This document shows, piece after piece, positions 16,552 to 28,769 of a stretch of 64,000 nt of DNA. The DNA is taken from the NCBI RefSeq assembly GCF_002975175.1, contig NZ_PCNZ01000019.1, positions 1-64,000 on the forward strand, given 5' to 3'. Within the stretch, counting starts at the first letter, position 1; the number at the start of each line of letters is the position of its first letter. Position numbers and translations under genes: made by a program. Source of the stretch: Bacillus sp. MYb209. Its GTDB lineage: Bacteria; Bacillota; Bacilli; Bacillales; Bacillaceae_G. The notes beneath the pieces are model-generated. The model worked only from the letters and a program-made list of their open reading frames with translations, did not search any database and was not told the DNA's origin.

Positions 16552-17301
16552 TTATTTATAATTTAAAAGCGATACCGCGTCTAACTGCGTAATTTCAGTT
16601 ACTTCTTTACTAAATATTGCAATGGAAGCCATATAATCTAAACTAGGTCTTACATCTTCCATCATTGTATTATCTGCTAACTCTTGTCTATCCTTAAAAA
16701 TTAACAATTTAGGAGGGTCATTTGGAGCTGATACAGTAATTTCTACTGGTGGAATCAATAGTCCTTCACCTGTCGCTTTCAGCACTGCTTCTTTTCGAGT
16801 CCAATATGTTAAAAATCCTTCTAGTCGCTGCTCATCACGTAATGTCATAACTTGTGCCACTTCAATGTCTGTTAATACACCCTCAGTCATTTTCATAACA
16901 TCTACATTTGGATTGATTTGCTCAACATCAATACCAATAGGTGCAGATTTTGTAAATGCAACGACAACCCACTCACCCGAATGTGAAACTGATATTTGCG
17001 GCATACCTTTTGGTAATTGCGGTCTACCATGCTGTAACTTACATACCGGGCACATTCGATCAATTGGTACTTGAAATGGCGACATAGAAAGTATCTTTCC
17101 GAGTACTAATCTACTAATTACGCAACCTATTATAAAACGTGTACGATCTGCCGAATGATGATATGAATTTGCTTTCTCTCGCTCTACATCATTTAATAAA
17201 TTGTAATGCCATGATTGTAAATCTGAAATTCTCGCCCACCATATTTGACAACTATTCTCATTAAGAGTTGGTACAGGATCTACAACTTTACTCTCTATCA
17301 T
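16552..17301 (-). CDS. sfp: Sfp-type 4'-phosphopantetheinyl transferase
   Basis: 249-residue enzyme that moves phosphopantetheine from CoA to the conserved Ser of carrier domains. Signature motifs are PQISVSHSGEWVVVAF near 100-115, IGIDVEQINP near 121-130 (Mg-binding Asp/Glu) and YWTRKEAVLKATGEGL near 166-181. The double-length Sfp type, rather than AcpS, fits activation of peptidyl carrier proteins. Lying at the 3' end of the dhb locus, it most likely primes DhbB and DhbF. It starts 64 bp after the exporter gene ends, with AAAAGGAGAG before ATG 17301. Confidence 0.9.
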   Translation of the reverse strand: MIESKVVDPVPTLNENSCQIWWARISDLQSWHYNLLNDVEREKANSYHHSADRTRFIIGCVISRLVLGKILSMSPFQVPIDRMCPVCKLQHGRPQLPKGMPQISVSHSGEWVVVAFTKSAPIGIDVEQINPNVDVMKMTEGVLTDIEVAQVMTLRDEQRLEGFLTYWTRKEAVLKATGEGLLIPPVEITVSAPNDPPKLLIFKDRQELADNTMMEDVRPSLDYMASIAIFSKEVTEITQLDAVSLLNYK

Positions 17302-17365
17302 GTAAACTCTCTCCTTTTAAATGCCAATATCACTTTATTTCAAAAGAGTATTAGCATGCTGCAAC

Positions 17366-18808
17366 TCATTCATTTACAACTTCTTTCTCTTTTTGTAATA
17401 CAGATAACGGCTTTTTATTCTTTTTTGACATTACCTCTATATCGGAAATACGTAAAGAAAATAGTAATGCTATGAGTAAAAATATTGCTGATCCAATTAA
17501 TGCCGCTTGATATGGCAAGAAATCTGATTGAGCATTATTCTGTACATTATTACTTCCAAAACCAGATAGTATACTAGCTAAAACAGCAACTCCTATTGCA
17601 GATCCTAATCGATTTTGCACATTGAATATAGTAGTTGCTCTTCCCATAGAAGGTGGTGCAATATTGTTAAAAGCAGAAAATTGAACTGCTCCTACAGACT
17701 GCCCTAAGAAAATACCTATGCCAAACAATAATGCCCGTATTTGCCATGGATTTGTATTATGATTTACAAAACTTAATAAAACAAATATAACCGCCGTACT
17801 TATTAATCCAATAGAGATTACCTTTCGAGCTCCTAATTTCTTATATGACCATGGCACAATCTGTGAAGAAATCATTAATCCAATCGCCTCTGGGAATGTA
17901 GTAAGACCCGATTCCAGCGCGGAAACTCCTATTACATTTTGATACATAAGCGGAAAAACAAATAACATTCCTAGTAAACCAGCTGATGAAAACAACGAAA
18001 TAAGACTCATTTTTCTAAAGACCGGTTCTTTTAATAAGCGTAAATCTAACATCGGTTGCTTTACTTTCAGTTCTACAATTATAAACAAAGTAATGAATAC
18101 AATCCCAGCTATTCCAGTACTTATAATTTCTGGAGAAATCCAACCTTTTGACGGACCTTGACTGAGTGCATATATGAGCATCGCAAAACCTGGTGCTGAA
18201 AGAACAAAACCAAGAGAATCAAAGCGACCAGCTGATTTTTCAACATGCACTGTTAAAAATAGAAGACCAACTAGCAACGCAATGATACCAAACGGTAGGT
18301 TAATATAAAACGCCCAGCGCCAAGACATTTGATCTACAAAGAAACCGCCAATAATTGGTCCAATCGCTGGTGCAACAGCAATTGGGAGTACAATAAATCG
18401 AGAAATCTTCGGTCTTTCCTCTGGCGAGAATGTACGGAACAACATTGCCATCCCGACTGGTGTTAAAAGCCCGCCACCAGCACCTTGAATGATACGAAAA
18501 ATGTTTAATGAAGTAATATCATTAGCAATTCCACATAATGCAGATGCAATTGTAAAAACGAAAAGGGCAATTAAAAATACTCTTTTCGTACCAAAGCGAT
18601 CACCTAACCAACCAGAAATCGGAAGAGAAACAGCTAAGCTAACTAAATACCCAACATTTACTGTTCCCATTGCAGATGGGGGCACTTGCAGTTCTTTACT
18701 TATCGTTTGCAGTGCTACATTCACAATCGTTGCATCCATCGCAGCCATAAACATCGCTGTTATATAAACGATGCTTACAACTACTTTTGGATTTATTTTT
18801 GCTTTCAT
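17366..18808 (-). CDS. DHA2-family MFS exporter, likely bacillibactin export
   Basis: 480 residues with 14 predicted TM helices, as in EmrB/QacA drug-proton antiporters. The MFS motif GWLGDRFGTKRVF lies between TM2 and TM3, and the DHA2 motif C region GAGGGLLTPVGMAML with GPIIGGFFVDQMSWRW in TM5 is intact. The gene shares one base with mbtH (TAATG), so it is translationally coupled into the siderophore operon. Export of bacillibactin is inferred from that position; the family is otherwise multidrug. Confidence 0.85.
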   Translation of the reverse strand: MKAKINPKVVVSIVYITAMFMAAMDATIVNVALQTISKELQVPPSAMGTVNVGYLVSLAVSLPISGWLGDRFGTKRVFLIALFVFTIASALCGIANDITSLNIFRIIQGAGGGLLTPVGMAMLFRTFSPEERPKISRFIVLPIAVAPAIGPIIGGFFVDQMSWRWAFYINLPFGIIALLVGLLFLTVHVEKSAGRFDSLGFVLSAPGFAMLIYALSQGPSKGWISPEIISTGIAGIVFITLFIIVELKVKQPMLDLRLLKEPVFRKMSLISLFSSAGLLGMLFVFPLMYQNVIGVSALESGLTTFPEAIGLMISSQIVPWSYKKLGARKVISIGLISTAVIFVLLSFVNHNTNPWQIRALLFGIGIFLGQSVGAVQFSAFNNIAPPSMGRATTIFNVQNRLGSAIGVAVLASILSGFGSNNVQNNAQSDFLPYQAALIGSAIFLLIALLFSLRISDIEVMSKKNKKPLSVLQKEKEVVNE

Positions 18809-19032
18809 TATTGTTTCCCTACTAATATTTTTTCGCTAATTTGATTTTTTTTCGGCTCTAAATCATTCCAGTTAACTTCAACGTATTCTAAGCAAACTTG
18901 TCTGCTAGCTTCTTCATGTACGACATTCCATCCAATAGGTACATCGAGAAAGGCAGGCCAGAGAGAATACTGACCCTCCTCATTCATTAATACTTTATAT
19001 GTGTAATTATCATTTTCAAATGGATTCGTCAT
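18808..19032 (-). CDS. mbtH: MbtH-like NRPS chaperone
   Basis: 74 residues with the family signature [19 protein letters not shown] and the three conserved Trp residues (SLWP, GWNVV and VNWNDLEP). MbtH-like proteins bind A domains and raise their solubility and activity. The gene overlaps dhbF by 4 bp (ATGA) and the exporter gene by 1 bp, so the three are made together. It is likely needed for DhbF adenylation. Confidence 0.92.
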   Translation of the reverse strand: MTNPFENDNYTYKVLMNEEGQYSLWPAFLDVPIGWNVVHEEASRQVCLEYVEVNWNDLEPKKNQISEKILVGKQ

Positions 19033-22000
19033 ACTCTACTTACCCCTTTCTTATTCTGCAAATATTTCGCTAGCACTTGTCCAATTTCTGTAAGCGGCCC
19101 TGGCTGACATAAATCTTTATGTCTACAATCAATATCATGTTGCACGATATCTCCATCTAAATAATTTAGCCATGTATTTGGAGAAATAGGATCAAACCAG
19201 TCTGGTATAACAGTAGATCTAAAGAATAAAATATCCCCGTTATAAACTTTCGGTACGTATTTTCCTAACAGCCCTACCGAATTTACATATGTTTCTTTCA
19301 AGTTCAAAATAGTCTCTTCTTCAAGACTTGCTAATGCACTTCCATCTTTACGAAGGATTGCAATCGCACTTTCCATAGTAAGTGGTTTACCATCCATGTT
19401 ATCTGGATCATATCCACCTAAAGCAAGTAATGCGATTAACGCTTCTTCTTCAGTAGGTGCTTCCGTATTCGGTAAGAAGTGACCAGGATAAGAATCAAGC
19501 ATAACGAGTAATTCTACTTCTTCCCCTTCATTTTGTAGTTGCGCCGCCATTGCATGAACAACATTTCCTCCAAGCGACCAACCGAGTAAACGATACGGTC
19601 CGTGAGGCTGTACTTCACGAACGTGTTTCAAATAATCCGCCGCCATCTCCTCTAAGCTTTTTGGAAGTTCTTCATTTTCAGCGATACCACGTGCTTGTAC
19701 ACCATAGATTGGATAATCTGTTCCTAAAGATTTCATAAGTCCTGCATAACACCAACTTAACCCACCTGCTGGATGTACACAAAATAGTGGTAATTGGTCT
19801 CCGCTTGCTCGTAATGGAAGCAACACATCAAGTGCACTTTGACCATTCCCCATTTCAAGTCTTTCAGCAAGCCCTGCAACAGTAGGTGCTGCAAATAAAG
19901 TTCCGATATTCAGTTCAACTCCAAGTGCCTCTTTAATGCGACTCATAAGCTGCACTGCAAGAAGTGAATGACCACCAAGATCAAAGAATCCGTCATCAAT
20001 TCCAATTTGAGACACACTTAAAACTTCTGTAAACAAGTCACATAGTATTTCTTCTTGCGGTGTTCTTGGTCCACGGCTAGAAGATGATGCAATAAATTCT
20101 GGAGCTGGCAATGCCTTTCTATCTAATTTACCGTTTGGAGTTAAAGGTAACTCATTTACTACTACAACAGCGTATGGAACCATATAATCTGGCAAACTAC
20201 CTCCAGCATACTGACGCATTTCATTCGTATCAATCGTTTCATTATTTGATGCGACGATATAAGAAACTAATCGTTTATCCCCTGGTTGATCTTCCCGGAC
20301 AATAACGGCTACTTGTTCAACTTTATCGTGTTTCATTATTACCGCTTCTATTTCCCCTAATTCAATTCGGAATCCACGAATTTTAATTTGATGATCTGCA
20401 CGTCCTATATAATCTAACGTCCCATCTTGACGCCAACGCGCTAAGTCTCCAGTACGATACATTCTTGTACCTGGTTTACCAAATGGATCTGCGATAAAGC
20501 GTTCAGCAGTTAATCCTGCTCTACCTAGATATCCACGAGCTAGTCCAGCGCCTGCAACATACATTTCTCCAACTACTCCTGGTGGCACTGGTTGTAAATA
20601 GTTATCTAATACGTATACTTTAAGGTCTGGTATACTGCACCCGATTAAACTATTTGCTCGTAAAGAAACGATACTCTCATCTAACTCAATATAACTAACA
20701 TGTACCGTCGTCTCCGTTATACCGTACATATTAATAAGCTTCGGTTCGTTATAAGGATGACGACTATACCAATCTTCTAATCGACTTAGTTCAAGTGCTT
20801 CTCCTCCAAAAACAACATATCGTAAAGATAATTTTTGACCAATCTCTTCATTTTCACGATCTGCTTGCATCAATTGATAGAACGCTGATGGAGTTTGGTT
20901 TAAGACAGTAACCTTTTCCTCAACAAGAAGGTGTAAAAATTCTTTCGGTGAACGACTTACATTGTGAGGCACGACAACAAGGCGTCCTCCGTATAATAAA
21001 GGTCCCCAAATTTCCCAAACCGAGAAATCAAAAGCGTATGAATGGAACATCGTCCACACATCGTCCGCGTCAAATTGGAACCAATGATCTGTTGCTCCTA
21101 AAAGTCTTACTACATTTTGATGAGGTATCATAACGCCTTTCGGTCTACCTGTTGAACCTGACGTATAAATAACATAAGCAATATGTGAAGGAGATAAAGC
21201 CTTAATGCGCTCCATATCCTCAATATTGTCTTCACTGTATTTCTCTATTTCTTCTATTACTTTCACATTATCAACTAAAATCTTTAGTTTCTCATCACAA
21301 TCAATGTCCACATCTGAATTTGTTAAAATACATGATGGTTTCGCATCGTGTAGCATAAATGAAATACGGTCTGACGGGTAATCTGGATCTAACGGAAGAT
21401 ATCCCGCACCAGCTTTAAGAACAGCTAGTAAGCTTACAACCATATTTAAAGATCTCGGCATCGCTAAAGCAACGAGTTGATCAGGACCGATCCCTTTTGC
21501 TATTAGCAAACGAGCAATTTTATTCGCTTTTCTATTTAACTCTTCATAACTTAGCGTTGTATCTTCAAAGACGACAGCAATAGAATCTGGACTTACATGG
21601 GCTTGCTTTTCAAATAATTGTGGCAATGTCATTTCAGGTACAATTTGAAAACCACCATTCCACTTTTCTAAAACTGTAGTTCGCTCTGCTAAAGTTAATA
21701 TTTCTAATCTGCCAATTGATCGATCCGGATGTTTTGCCGCATCATCTAATAACAGAATGAATCGTTCTATTAGTTTTTGAACCGTTTCACGTTCATACAA
21801 ATCAGTACTGAACTCCAATAAACCGTCTAAGCCATTTGGCGTACCATCAGCTCCAGTACTTTCACTAATCTCAAATGTTAAATCAAATTTTGCAGAACCA
21901 ACGCTTTGAATTTCAAGGTTTGCTTCTAAATCTGGTACATCAAACGTTGCTTCTGGCGTATTTTGGAAAGCTATCATAACTTGAAACAGCGGATGACTAT

Positions 22001-25000
22001 TTCGAGTACGTACTGGGTTTAACATTTCAACGAGTCGTTCAAATGGAACATCTTGATTTTCATAAGCAGCAAGGTTTGCCTGCTTCACTCTATTTAATAA
22101 TTCTTTAAAACTTGGATCTCCTGAAGTATTTGTACGTAACACTAATGTATTTACAAATAAACCGACTATATCCGAGAGTGCATCGTCGTTTCTTCCAGCG
22201 ATCGGACTGCCAATTGGTATATCAGTTCCAGCACCTAATCTTGTAAATAGCGCACTTAGTCCCGCTTGCAACACCATAAACAAACTAACCCCGTTTTTAC
22301 GTGCAAGCTCTACTAACCTACGATGCATATTTTCATCTACATGAAAATGAATTGTCTCACCACGATAACTCGTTTCAATTGGACGCTGAAAATCTGTAGG
22401 TAACTCCATTTGATCTGGTAAACCTTTTAGTTCCTCTTTCCAAAAATCTAATTGTGTTGAAATAAGACTCTCTGGTGTAGCTTCATCACCTAATAACTGT
22501 TGTTGCCATAGTGAATAATCTGCGTATTGTACTGGAAGTGTCTCCAGCTGAACTTTGTCACCTTGACATCGTGCTTTATAAGCCGCTGTAAAGTCTCTCG
22601 TTAACGGTTGTAATGACCATCCATCTCCTACAATATGATGTAAAAGAATTAGTAATACATGTTCGTTTTCACTCACTTTAAAAAGTTGCAAACGAATTGC
22701 TGGTTCGATATCAAGATTAAAACTATATCTTACAGCTTCAGACATTGTACTTTCTAATTCATCCTTACATGTATTTGTTATAATCATTTTTAAATTCAAT
22801 TTATCCATTTCTAGAATTTTTTGATATGAACTGCCAAGTGAATTCGGGAAAATCGTTCTAAGTGTTTCATGTTTCTCAACTACATCATAAAAGGCACCTT
22901 GCATTGCTTCCTCGTTCAAATTTCCAGACATACGAATGACTAACGGAATATTATAAGTAGGACTTGGACCTTCTAAACAATTTAAGAACCATAATCTGCG
23001 CTGTGCAAATGAGAGTGGAACTTCATTTGGTCTACTTACTTTCTTAATAGCTGGTCTTGCGCTTTTTGCACGATCCAATTGTTTCGCTAATTCAGCAACA
23101 GTTGGCGATTCAAATAGTTTCCCTATTCCTAATTCCACACTTAACGTTTCACGAATTCTTGTCATTAAACGAGATGCAAGAAGCGAATGACCACCCATTT
23201 CAAAGAAATTATCATCAATGCTAATTCGCGAAACACCAAGTATTTCTGCAAATAAATCACATAATATTTCTTCTTTCGGATTTCTAGCAACTCTCTCATT
23301 GCTCATTCCATTAAAATCAGGAGCAGGTAATCTCTTTCTATCAAGCTTACCATTTGGCGTTAACAGTAATTCTTCTAGCACAACAAATGCTGATGGTACC
23401 ATATAATTCGCTAAACTTTCTGAAACATAAGAACGAATTTCTGAAAGATTAATCGTTTCCTTCTCCTCGGCAACGATATACGCAATGATTCGTTTATCAT
23501 TTGGACGATCTTCTCGTACCATTACTACCGCTTGTTGTATATTTTCATGTCGTTGTAATACCGTTTCAATTTCAGCTAATTCAATTCGGAAACCGCGAAT
23601 TTTAATTTGATGATCTGCACGACTAATGTACTCTAGCACACCATCGTTACGCCATTTCACAAGATCACCTGTGCGGTACATACGTGCTCCTGGTTCTCCA
23701 TAAGGATTTGCAACAAACCGTTCAGCTGTTAACTCAGGTTTTCCTAAATATCCGTTCGCAAGCCCTTTGCCTGCAATATATAATTCACCGATAACTCCAG
23801 GTGGAACTGGTTGTAACCCTGCATCCAATACATACAATTCTGTATTCCAAATTGGCTTTCCAATAGGAGGTATACCACTTTCACTTTCATCAATGTTCAT
23901 GAAAGTAGACCAAATTGTCGTTTCAGTTGGTCCATATAAGTTTGTAATAGAGCAACCTAATTCTATTAATTTATGTGCTAAATGTGCTGGAAGTGCTTCA
24001 CCACCAACGAGCACGTTTAACCCTTGTAACCTCTCTGGATATTCAGTTACTAACGCCTGCCACAACGTCGGTGTAGCTTGCATAATTGTCGCTCTTTCTT
24101 CTTGTAAAAGTGTCGCTAACGCCGAAGGCTCTTGGATTACCTCTTTTTGAGCAATTGTTATACTTGCACCACTAATAAGAGGTAAATAAATTTCTAAAGC
24201 AGAAATATCAAACGCAAACGTGGTAACTGCTAATAAATGATCGTTTTCATTAAATGAAAGCGTATCTTGCATAGCTAATAAGAAGTTACTTAAACCTTCC
24301 ATAGGAACAATTACACCTTTTGGCTTCCCTGTTGATCCTGAAGTGTAAATTGTATACGCTGGGTTTAAAAGTGATTCATCATTTTTAAATGGTATATTCA
24401 TATGAGAATATGTTTTTAACGCTATTTTCGTTTCTTCGCTATCTAATATGATTTTTTTAATATCATTTTCTATAACTAAAGTAGATGAAACAGATGAATG
24501 TGTTATGATACAAACCGGATTTGCATCATTTACTATATAATTAGTTCGCTCGGCTGGGTATTCTGGATCTATCGGTAAATACGCTGCACCCGTCTTTAGA
24601 ACTGCTAGCATACTAACTACCATTTCTATTGATCTTGGAAATACTAAGGCTACAAACTGATTTGCTTGTATTCCTTCTTCTACTAAATAGGTTGCTAATT
24701 CATTCGCTCGTTCATTTAGCTCTTTATACGTAAGTTTTATCCCATTACAAGTAACTGCTATTTTATTTGGATTTTTTTGTACTTGTTTTTCAAATAATAT
24801 AGGTAGATTAATTAGCTCTTCAGCTTTCTTAGTTTCATTCCATTCCAATAAAACTTTATGATTTTCTTCAGGAAGAGTAATGTTTATTTTTCCAATCGGC
24901 TCGTCTTTGTGATAATTATTTATCACTAATTCTAATAAATTCATAAATCTTTCTTTATGCAATGCTAGTTCCGTATCGCTATATACTTCCGGATTCGCAT

Positions 25001-26189
25001 CAAAATGAATCCTTAACTCATTTTCATCGAAGCGCTTATATACATTTATCGATAAATCATCGACAGGTCCTGCTGATAAATTATGTGTAATACCACGATT
25101 CCCAGCAAAGTTAAGCCCATAATCAAAAGGCATAACATTCACTAACGGCCCAAACAACCTTTGATTTTCACCTAGTAACTTTAAGTCTCTTCTTAATTCC
25201 TCATGACGGTATTTATGATGACGACGTACGTCTCGGATTTCTTTAGAAACTTGCTGTATTAATTCCGTAAGAGTTATATTTGGAGTTACAGTGAGACGAA
25301 GTGGAACTAAATTCATTACCATGCTTGGTGTATGAATAGATACAGAACCAAGACGCCCCATCATCGGTAAACCTAAAACAATATCATTTGCACCTGTTAA
25401 TTTATGCATATAAATACTTGTTACGGCTACAACAAATTCGGGCCAACTCGTTAACGAAATATTGATATCTTCTAGTAAAGTTTTCGTACTAGAATTTGAT
25501 AAATAAGCAGTTTCTCGTAAAAATCCATTTGATGTTCTCGGCGCTCGTTCTGCTAAACTTACAACTTCCGGTTCATCTGCAAACTTTTCTAGCCAAAAAG
25601 TACGATCTTCCTGAAATTGTTTAGATTCACGATACTCATTATCTTCTTGTACAATTTTTGCAAGAGAACCAAATGGCTTTTCATTCTTGTTTATTTCTTC
25701 TATAAGTGATGTATACTCATTCGCTACCTTTTGGCTAAGAAGTGAAAATCCATAGCCATCCATCACAATGTGATGGATGCGCTGATACCAAAAGAAACGA
25801 TTATTTTCAACTTGAATAAGTACTTCAGTAAATAATTTATCCTCTTTTAAATCCACAGGCATAGATAAATCATTTTTCATCCATACCTTAGCAGCTTCTT
25901 CAGGATTTTTTTCTTTACGAACGTCAATAAAATGCATATGAAACTTTGACGATTCCTCAATAACTTGCCATGGGCCAATTTCATCCTCTTCGAAACGAAC
26001 ATGAAGTGCTTCTGCTTCTGTTACAACTTTACGTACAGCTAATTCGAAAATTTCTTGAATAATCGTTCCGTTTATTTCTACATATTCCCCAGTATTATAA
26101 ATCGGATTAAGCGGATCTAATTGTTGCGCAAACCACATACCAGACTGCGCAGATGATAACGAATGACGAATCTTTTGACTGTTAGGCAT
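19029..26189 (-). CDS. dhbF: Bacillibactin nonribosomal peptide synthetase DhbF
   Basis: 2386-residue dimodular synthetase. Domains in order: C1 (about 8-440, HHIVMDGYG near 138), A1 (about 465-960, core [11 protein letters not shown] near 618), T1 (GGHSLLAS near 1000), C2 (about 1065-1500, HHIVGDGWS near 1186), A2 (about 1540-2030, core near 1678), T2 (GGHSLLAV near 2073) and a thioesterase (about 2130-2386, GWSLGG near 2205). The A1 pocket reads D-I-L-Q-L-G-L-I-W, a glycine code. The A2 pocket reads D-F-W-N-V-G-M-V-H, the threonine code with one Ile-to-Val change. The enzyme condenses DHB-Gly-Thr and the TE trimerises and cyclises it. It is the fifth gene of the Fur-controlled operon. Confidence 0.97.
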   Translation of the reverse strand: MPNSQKIRHSLSSAQSGMWFAQQLDPLNPIYNTGEYVEINGTIIQEIFELAVRKVVTEAEALHVRFEEDEIGPWQVIEESSKFHMHFIDVRKEKNPEEAAKVWMKNDLSMPVDLKEDKLFTEVLIQVENNRFFWYQRIHHIVMDGYGFSLLSQKVANEYTSLIEEINKNEKPFGSLAKIVQEDNEYRESKQFQEDRTFWLEKFADEPEVVSLAERAPRTSNGFLRETAYLSNSSTKTLLEDINISLTSWPEFVVAVTSIYMHKLTGANDIVLGLPMMGRLGSVSIHTPSMVMNLVPLRLTVTPNITLTELIQQVSKEIRDVRRHHKYRHEELRRDLKLLGENQRLFGPLVNVMPFDYGLNFAGNRGITHNLSAGPVDDLSINVYKRFDENELRIHFDANPEVYSDTELALHKERFMNLLELVINNYHKDEPIGKINITLPEENHKVLLEWNETKKAEELINLPILFEKQVQKNPNKIAVTCNGIKLTYKELNERANELATYLVEEGIQANQFVALVFPRSIEMVVSMLAVLKTGAAYLPIDPEYPAERTNYIVNDANPVCIITHSSVSSTLVIENDIKKIILDSEETKIALKTYSHMNIPFKNDESLLNPAYTIYTSGSTGKPKGVIVPMEGLSNFLLAMQDTLSFNENDHLLAVTTFAFDISALEIYLPLISGASITIAQKEVIQEPSALATLLQEERATIMQATPTLWQALVTEYPERLQGLNVLVGGEALPAHLAHKLIELGCSITNLYGPTETTIWSTFMNIDESESGIPPIGKPIWNTELYVLDAGLQPVPPGVIGELYIAGKGLANGYLGKPELTAERFVANPYGEPGARMYRTGDLVKWRNDGVLEYISRADHQIKIRGFRIELAEIETVLQRHENIQQAVVMVREDRPNDKRIIAYIVAEEKETINLSEIRSYVSESLANYMVPSAFVVLEELLLTPNGKLDRKRLPAPDFNGMSNERVARNPKEEILCDLFAEILGVSRISIDDNFFEMGGHSLLASRLMTRIRETLSVELGIGKLFESPTVAELAKQLDRAKSARPAIKKVSRPNEVPLSFAQRRLWFLNCLEGPSPTYNIPLVIRMSGNLNEEAMQGAFYDVVEKHETLRTIFPNSLGSSYQKILEMDKLNLKMIITNTCKDELESTMSEAVRYSFNLDIEPAIRLQLFKVSENEHVLLILLHHIVGDGWSLQPLTRDFTAAYKARCQGDKVQLETLPVQYADYSLWQQQLLGDEATPESLISTQLDFWKEELKGLPDQMELPTDFQRPIETSYRGETIHFHVDENMHRRLVELARKNGVSLFMVLQAGLSALFTRLGAGTDIPIGSPIAGRNDDALSDIVGLFVNTLVLRTNTSGDPSFKELLNRVKQANLAAYENQDVPFERLVEMLNPVRTRNSHPLFQVMIAFQNTPEATFDVPDLEANLEIQSVGSAKFDLTFEISESTGADGTPNGLDGLLEFSTDLYERETVQKLIERFILLLDDAAKHPDRSIGRLEILTLAERTTVLEKWNGGFQIVPEMTLPQLFEKQAHVSPDSIAVVFEDTTLSYEELNRKANKIARLLIAKGIGPDQLVALAMPRSLNMVVSLLAVLKAGAGYLPLDPDYPSDRISFMLHDAKPSCILTNSDVDIDCDEKLKILVDNVKVIEEIEKYSEDNIEDMERIKALSPSHIAYVIYTSGSTGRPKGVMIPHQNVVRLLGATDHWFQFDADDVWTMFHSYAFDFSVWEIWGPLLYGGRLVVVPHNVSRSPKEFLHLLVEEKVTVLNQTPSAFYQLMQADRENEEIGQKLSLRYVVFGGEALELSRLEDWYSRHPYNEPKLINMYGITETTVHVSYIELDESIVSLRANSLIGCSIPDLKVYVLDNYLQPVPPGVVGEMYVAGAGLARGYLGRAGLTAERFIADPFGKPGTRMYRTGDLARWRQDGTLDYIGRADHQIKIRGFRIELGEIEAVIMKHDKVEQVAVIVREDQPGDKRLVSYIVASNNETIDTNEMRQYAGGSLPDYMVPYAVVVVNELPLTPNGKLDRKALPAPEFIASSSSRGPRTPQEEILCDLFTEVLSVSQIGIDDGFFDLGGHSLLAVQLMSRIKEALGVELNIGTLFAAPTVAGLAERLEMGNGQSALDVLLPLRASGDQLPLFCVHPAGGLSWCYAGLMKSLGTDYPIYGVQARGIAENEELPKSLEEMAADYLKHVREVQPHGPYRLLGWSLGGNVVHAMAAQLQNEGEEVELLVMLDSYPGHFLPNTEAPTEEEALIALLALGGYDPDNMDGKPLTMESAIAILRKDGSALASLEEETILNLKETYVNSVGLLGKYVPKVYNGDILFFRSTVIPDWFDPISPNTWLNYLDGDIVQHDIDCRHKDLCQPGPLTEIGQVLAKYLQNKKGVSRV

Positions 26190-26222
26190 TCTTTACTACC
26201 CCTTTATTATGTAGTCTATTTG

Positions 26223-27116
26223 TTACAGCACCTGTGCTGCTTGTGAAGATAATACACGGTACCAATCGGCAACTGTTGGACGTTCTGCTAAATCTGCAAA
26301 AGTGATTTCTTTCCCTTCGCGACGCCACTTCTCTACTAAACTCATAATTCTGACCGAATCAAGTCCTCTATTTAATAAATCTTCATCCACTTCAATACTC
26401 TCTACTGGCTCACGGAGTAGTTGTGCAACTAGTTCATGCACTTCCTGTAAAGTGATTCCTTCACTCTCAGCACCTTTTAAACTTTGTAAATCTTTTAATA
26501 GTAAGTTTGTTGATGTCGTTACTGCACATCTATTAGATGCATACTGCAATGCTTGTCTATGATGCTCTAGTGAAAAATCAGCAACTGCATCTGCTACAAA
26601 AAATGGCTCTATACCATCCATAAACGCTTCACAAGCTGTTAAAAGGCAGCCAATATGCGCATAAATACCGCAAATGATGAGTTGATCTCGTCCTTGTTCA
26701 TTTAAAATTTCTAATAGATTCGTCTTTTTAAATGCACTATATCTCCATTTTGTTAGGAATATATCATCCTCATCAGGAGTAAGTTCATCGACAATTTTCT
26801 TTTTATCCGGTCCAGCAGGAATACCGTCACCCCAAAAATCTTGTAATAACCCTCGTTGTTCTAACGTTTGTCCACCAGGTTGTGCAGTATAAACAACTGG
26901 TATACCAAGTTCCTTACATCTTTCTCTTATCACCTTAATATTTGAAATTAGTTCTACCTTTGGCGATTTTTTATCGCTATATGCATCAAGAAAATACTCT
27001 TGCATGTCATGGATTAGAAGAACTGCACGTTTCGGATCCGGTGTCCAATTTACTTTATTTTTTGGTAGTTCTGATTCAACTGGCATTTTATATACTGAAA
27101 TAGATGGGATAGCCAT
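26223..27116 (-). CDS. dhbB: Isochorismatase / aryl carrier protein DhbB
   Basis: 297-residue bifunctional protein. The isochorismatase domain (about 30-210) has the Asp of LLIHDMQEYFLD, the Lys of LTKWRYSAF and GIYAHIGCLLTA, and hydrolyses isochorismate to 2,3-dihydro-2,3-DHB and pyruvate. The C-terminal aryl carrier domain (about 218-290) holds the phosphopantetheine Ser in RGLDSVRIMSL and carries activated DHB to DhbF. Sfp-type modification is required. It lies 24 bp after dhbE and 33 bp before dhbF. Confidence 0.96.
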   Translation of the reverse strand: MAIPSISVYKMPVESELPKNKVNWTPDPKRAVLLIHDMQEYFLDAYSDKKSPKVELISNIKVIRERCKELGIPVVYTAQPGGQTLEQRGLLQDFWGDGIPAGPDKKKIVDELTPDEDDIFLTKWRYSAFKKTNLLEILNEQGRDQLIICGIYAHIGCLLTACEAFMDGIEPFFVADAVADFSLEHHRQALQYASNRCAVTTSTNLLLKDLQSLKGAESEGITLQEVHELVAQLLREPVESIEVDEDLLNRGLDSVRIMSLVEKWRREGKEITFADLAERPTVADWYRVLSSQAAQVL

Positions 27117-27140
27117 CTAATCACTTCCTTCCGATTTTTA

Positions 27141-28757
27141 TTATTGTTTTACTATAATAAGTTTTTCAGCAATGACTTTACGTAATTCTTTTTTACTTAC
27201 TTTTCCAACACCCGTTTGCGGGAATGATTCAATAAATTCGATTCGATCGGGAATCTTATAAGCCGCAATGCCTCGTTCTCTTAAGAAGATTTTTAATTCA
27301 TTTGCAGTTAGGGCTTGTCCACGAGCGATAACAAAAGCACAAGTACGCTCTCCTAAATAATCATCAGGCATCGATACAATAGCTACATCATGTACTGCAT
27401 CGTGTGCTAACAGATGATTTTCAACTTCTTCCGCAGCAACCTTCTCACCACCACGGTTAATTTGATCTTTATCTCGTCCCTCTACAATGATGTAACCTTG
27501 TTCATTTACTTTCACAAGATCTCCTGTACGATAAAAGCCATCTTCTGTAAATGATCTTACATTATGCTCTTCCGCTTTATAATAGCCACGAATTGTATAC
27601 GGCCCTCGCGTTAATAAACTGCCTACTTCACCATGCTTAACATCATTATCATTTTCATCAACAACTCGAACTTCATCAAATGTAGACATCGGTCTACCTT
27701 GTGTATGAATAATAATTTCTTCTGGATCATCTAGTCTTGTGTAATTTACTAACCCTTCTGCCATACCAAATACTTGCTGTAACGTACATCCAAATGTAGG
27801 GCGTATACGCTTTGCAACTTCGGCACTAAATTTCGCACCGCCTACTTGAATAACTTGCAGGCTTGATAAATCGTTATTACGGGAAAATACCGCATCAAGC
27901 CAAATCATTGCTAATGGTGGAACGAGCGCTGTAATCGTAACTTTTTCTTTTTCTATAAGAGCAAATGCCTGATCTGGACTACCTCCAGTTGCCAATACTA
28001 CTTTTCCACCCGCATAAAAAGTTCCAAACGTTCCTGGAGAACTCATCGGGTAATTATGTGCTACTGGAAGAACTGCCATATAGACACTTTCTGCATTTAA
28101 ATTACAAATTTCAGCGCTAACACGTAAACTATAAATATAGTCATCATGTGTTCTAGGAATTAATTTTGAAAGTCCTGTTGTCCCTCCTGATAATTGGAGA
28201 AACGCAACATCACTCGGATGAACTTCTGGTAATGAAACCGGATCCATGTAAAGTTCATTTATGTTCACAAATTCTTCTTCTTCCCCTACTACGATTACAT
28301 GTTGTAAAGTAGGAACTTTTTCTTTCACTTCTCTTGCTAATTTTCGGTAATCAAACCCAAGTACCTTATCTGAAATAACGTAAGCGCTCGCCTCACCAAA
28401 CTCGCAAAAATAACTAATTTCACTGCTTCGATGTGAAGGTAGTGCAAAAACAGGAAGCGCTCCCATTCGAAATAGTGCAAAACATATTTCGAAAAACTCT
28501 ATAATGTTAGGTAATTGGATTACAACTCGATCCTCTTGCTTTATTCCTAAATTCAGTAAACCTGCAGCTAAGCGATCTACTTTTTTATCAAGTTCACTAT
28601 AGGTTATTTGTGTATTACTACTTACAATCGCAATTTGATCTCCATGTTTTTCAGCGCGTTCTCTTAACATCGAACCAAATGTTTCTCCAAGCCAACATCC
28701 TTCTTCTCGATAAAGATCTGCAAATTCTTTTGGCCATTCCGTATAACCTGCTAACAT
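27141..28757 (-). CDS. dhbE: 2,3-dihydroxybenzoate-AMP ligase DhbE
   Basis: 538-residue stand-alone adenylation enzyme of the ANL superfamily. It activates 2,3-DHB as the acyl-adenylate and loads it onto the carrier domain of DhbB. Core motifs are [19 protein letters not shown] near 190-208, [18 protein letters not shown] near 418 and the catalytic Lys in [11 protein letters not shown] near 520. The gene starts 12 bp after dhbC, with AGGGGGAAG before ATG 28757. Confidence 0.96.
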   Translation of the reverse strand: MLAGYTEWPKEFADLYREEGCWLGETFGSMLRERAEKHGDQIAIVSSNTQITYSELDKKVDRLAAGLLNLGIKQEDRVVIQLPNIIEFFEICFALFRMGALPVFALPSHRSSEISYFCEFGEASAYVISDKVLGFDYRKLAREVKEKVPTLQHVIVVGEEEEFVNINELYMDPVSLPEVHPSDVAFLQLSGGTTGLSKLIPRTHDDYIYSLRVSAEICNLNAESVYMAVLPVAHNYPMSSPGTFGTFYAGGKVVLATGGSPDQAFALIEKEKVTITALVPPLAMIWLDAVFSRNNDLSSLQVIQVGGAKFSAEVAKRIRPTFGCTLQQVFGMAEGLVNYTRLDDPEEIIIHTQGRPMSTFDEVRVVDENDNDVKHGEVGSLLTRGPYTIRGYYKAEEHNVRSFTEDGFYRTGDLVKVNEQGYIIVEGRDKDQINRGGEKVAAEEVENHLLAHDAVHDVAIVSMPDDYLGERTCAFVIARGQALTANELKIFLRERGIAAYKIPDRIEFIESFPQTGVGKVSKKELRKVIAEKLIIVKQ

Positions 28758-28769
28758 TCTTTCTTCCCC

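Noticed and set aside
23767-24150. Plus-strand ORF of 127 codons inside dhbF
   Set aside because: Antisense to the A1 domain, no ribosome site and no known motif.
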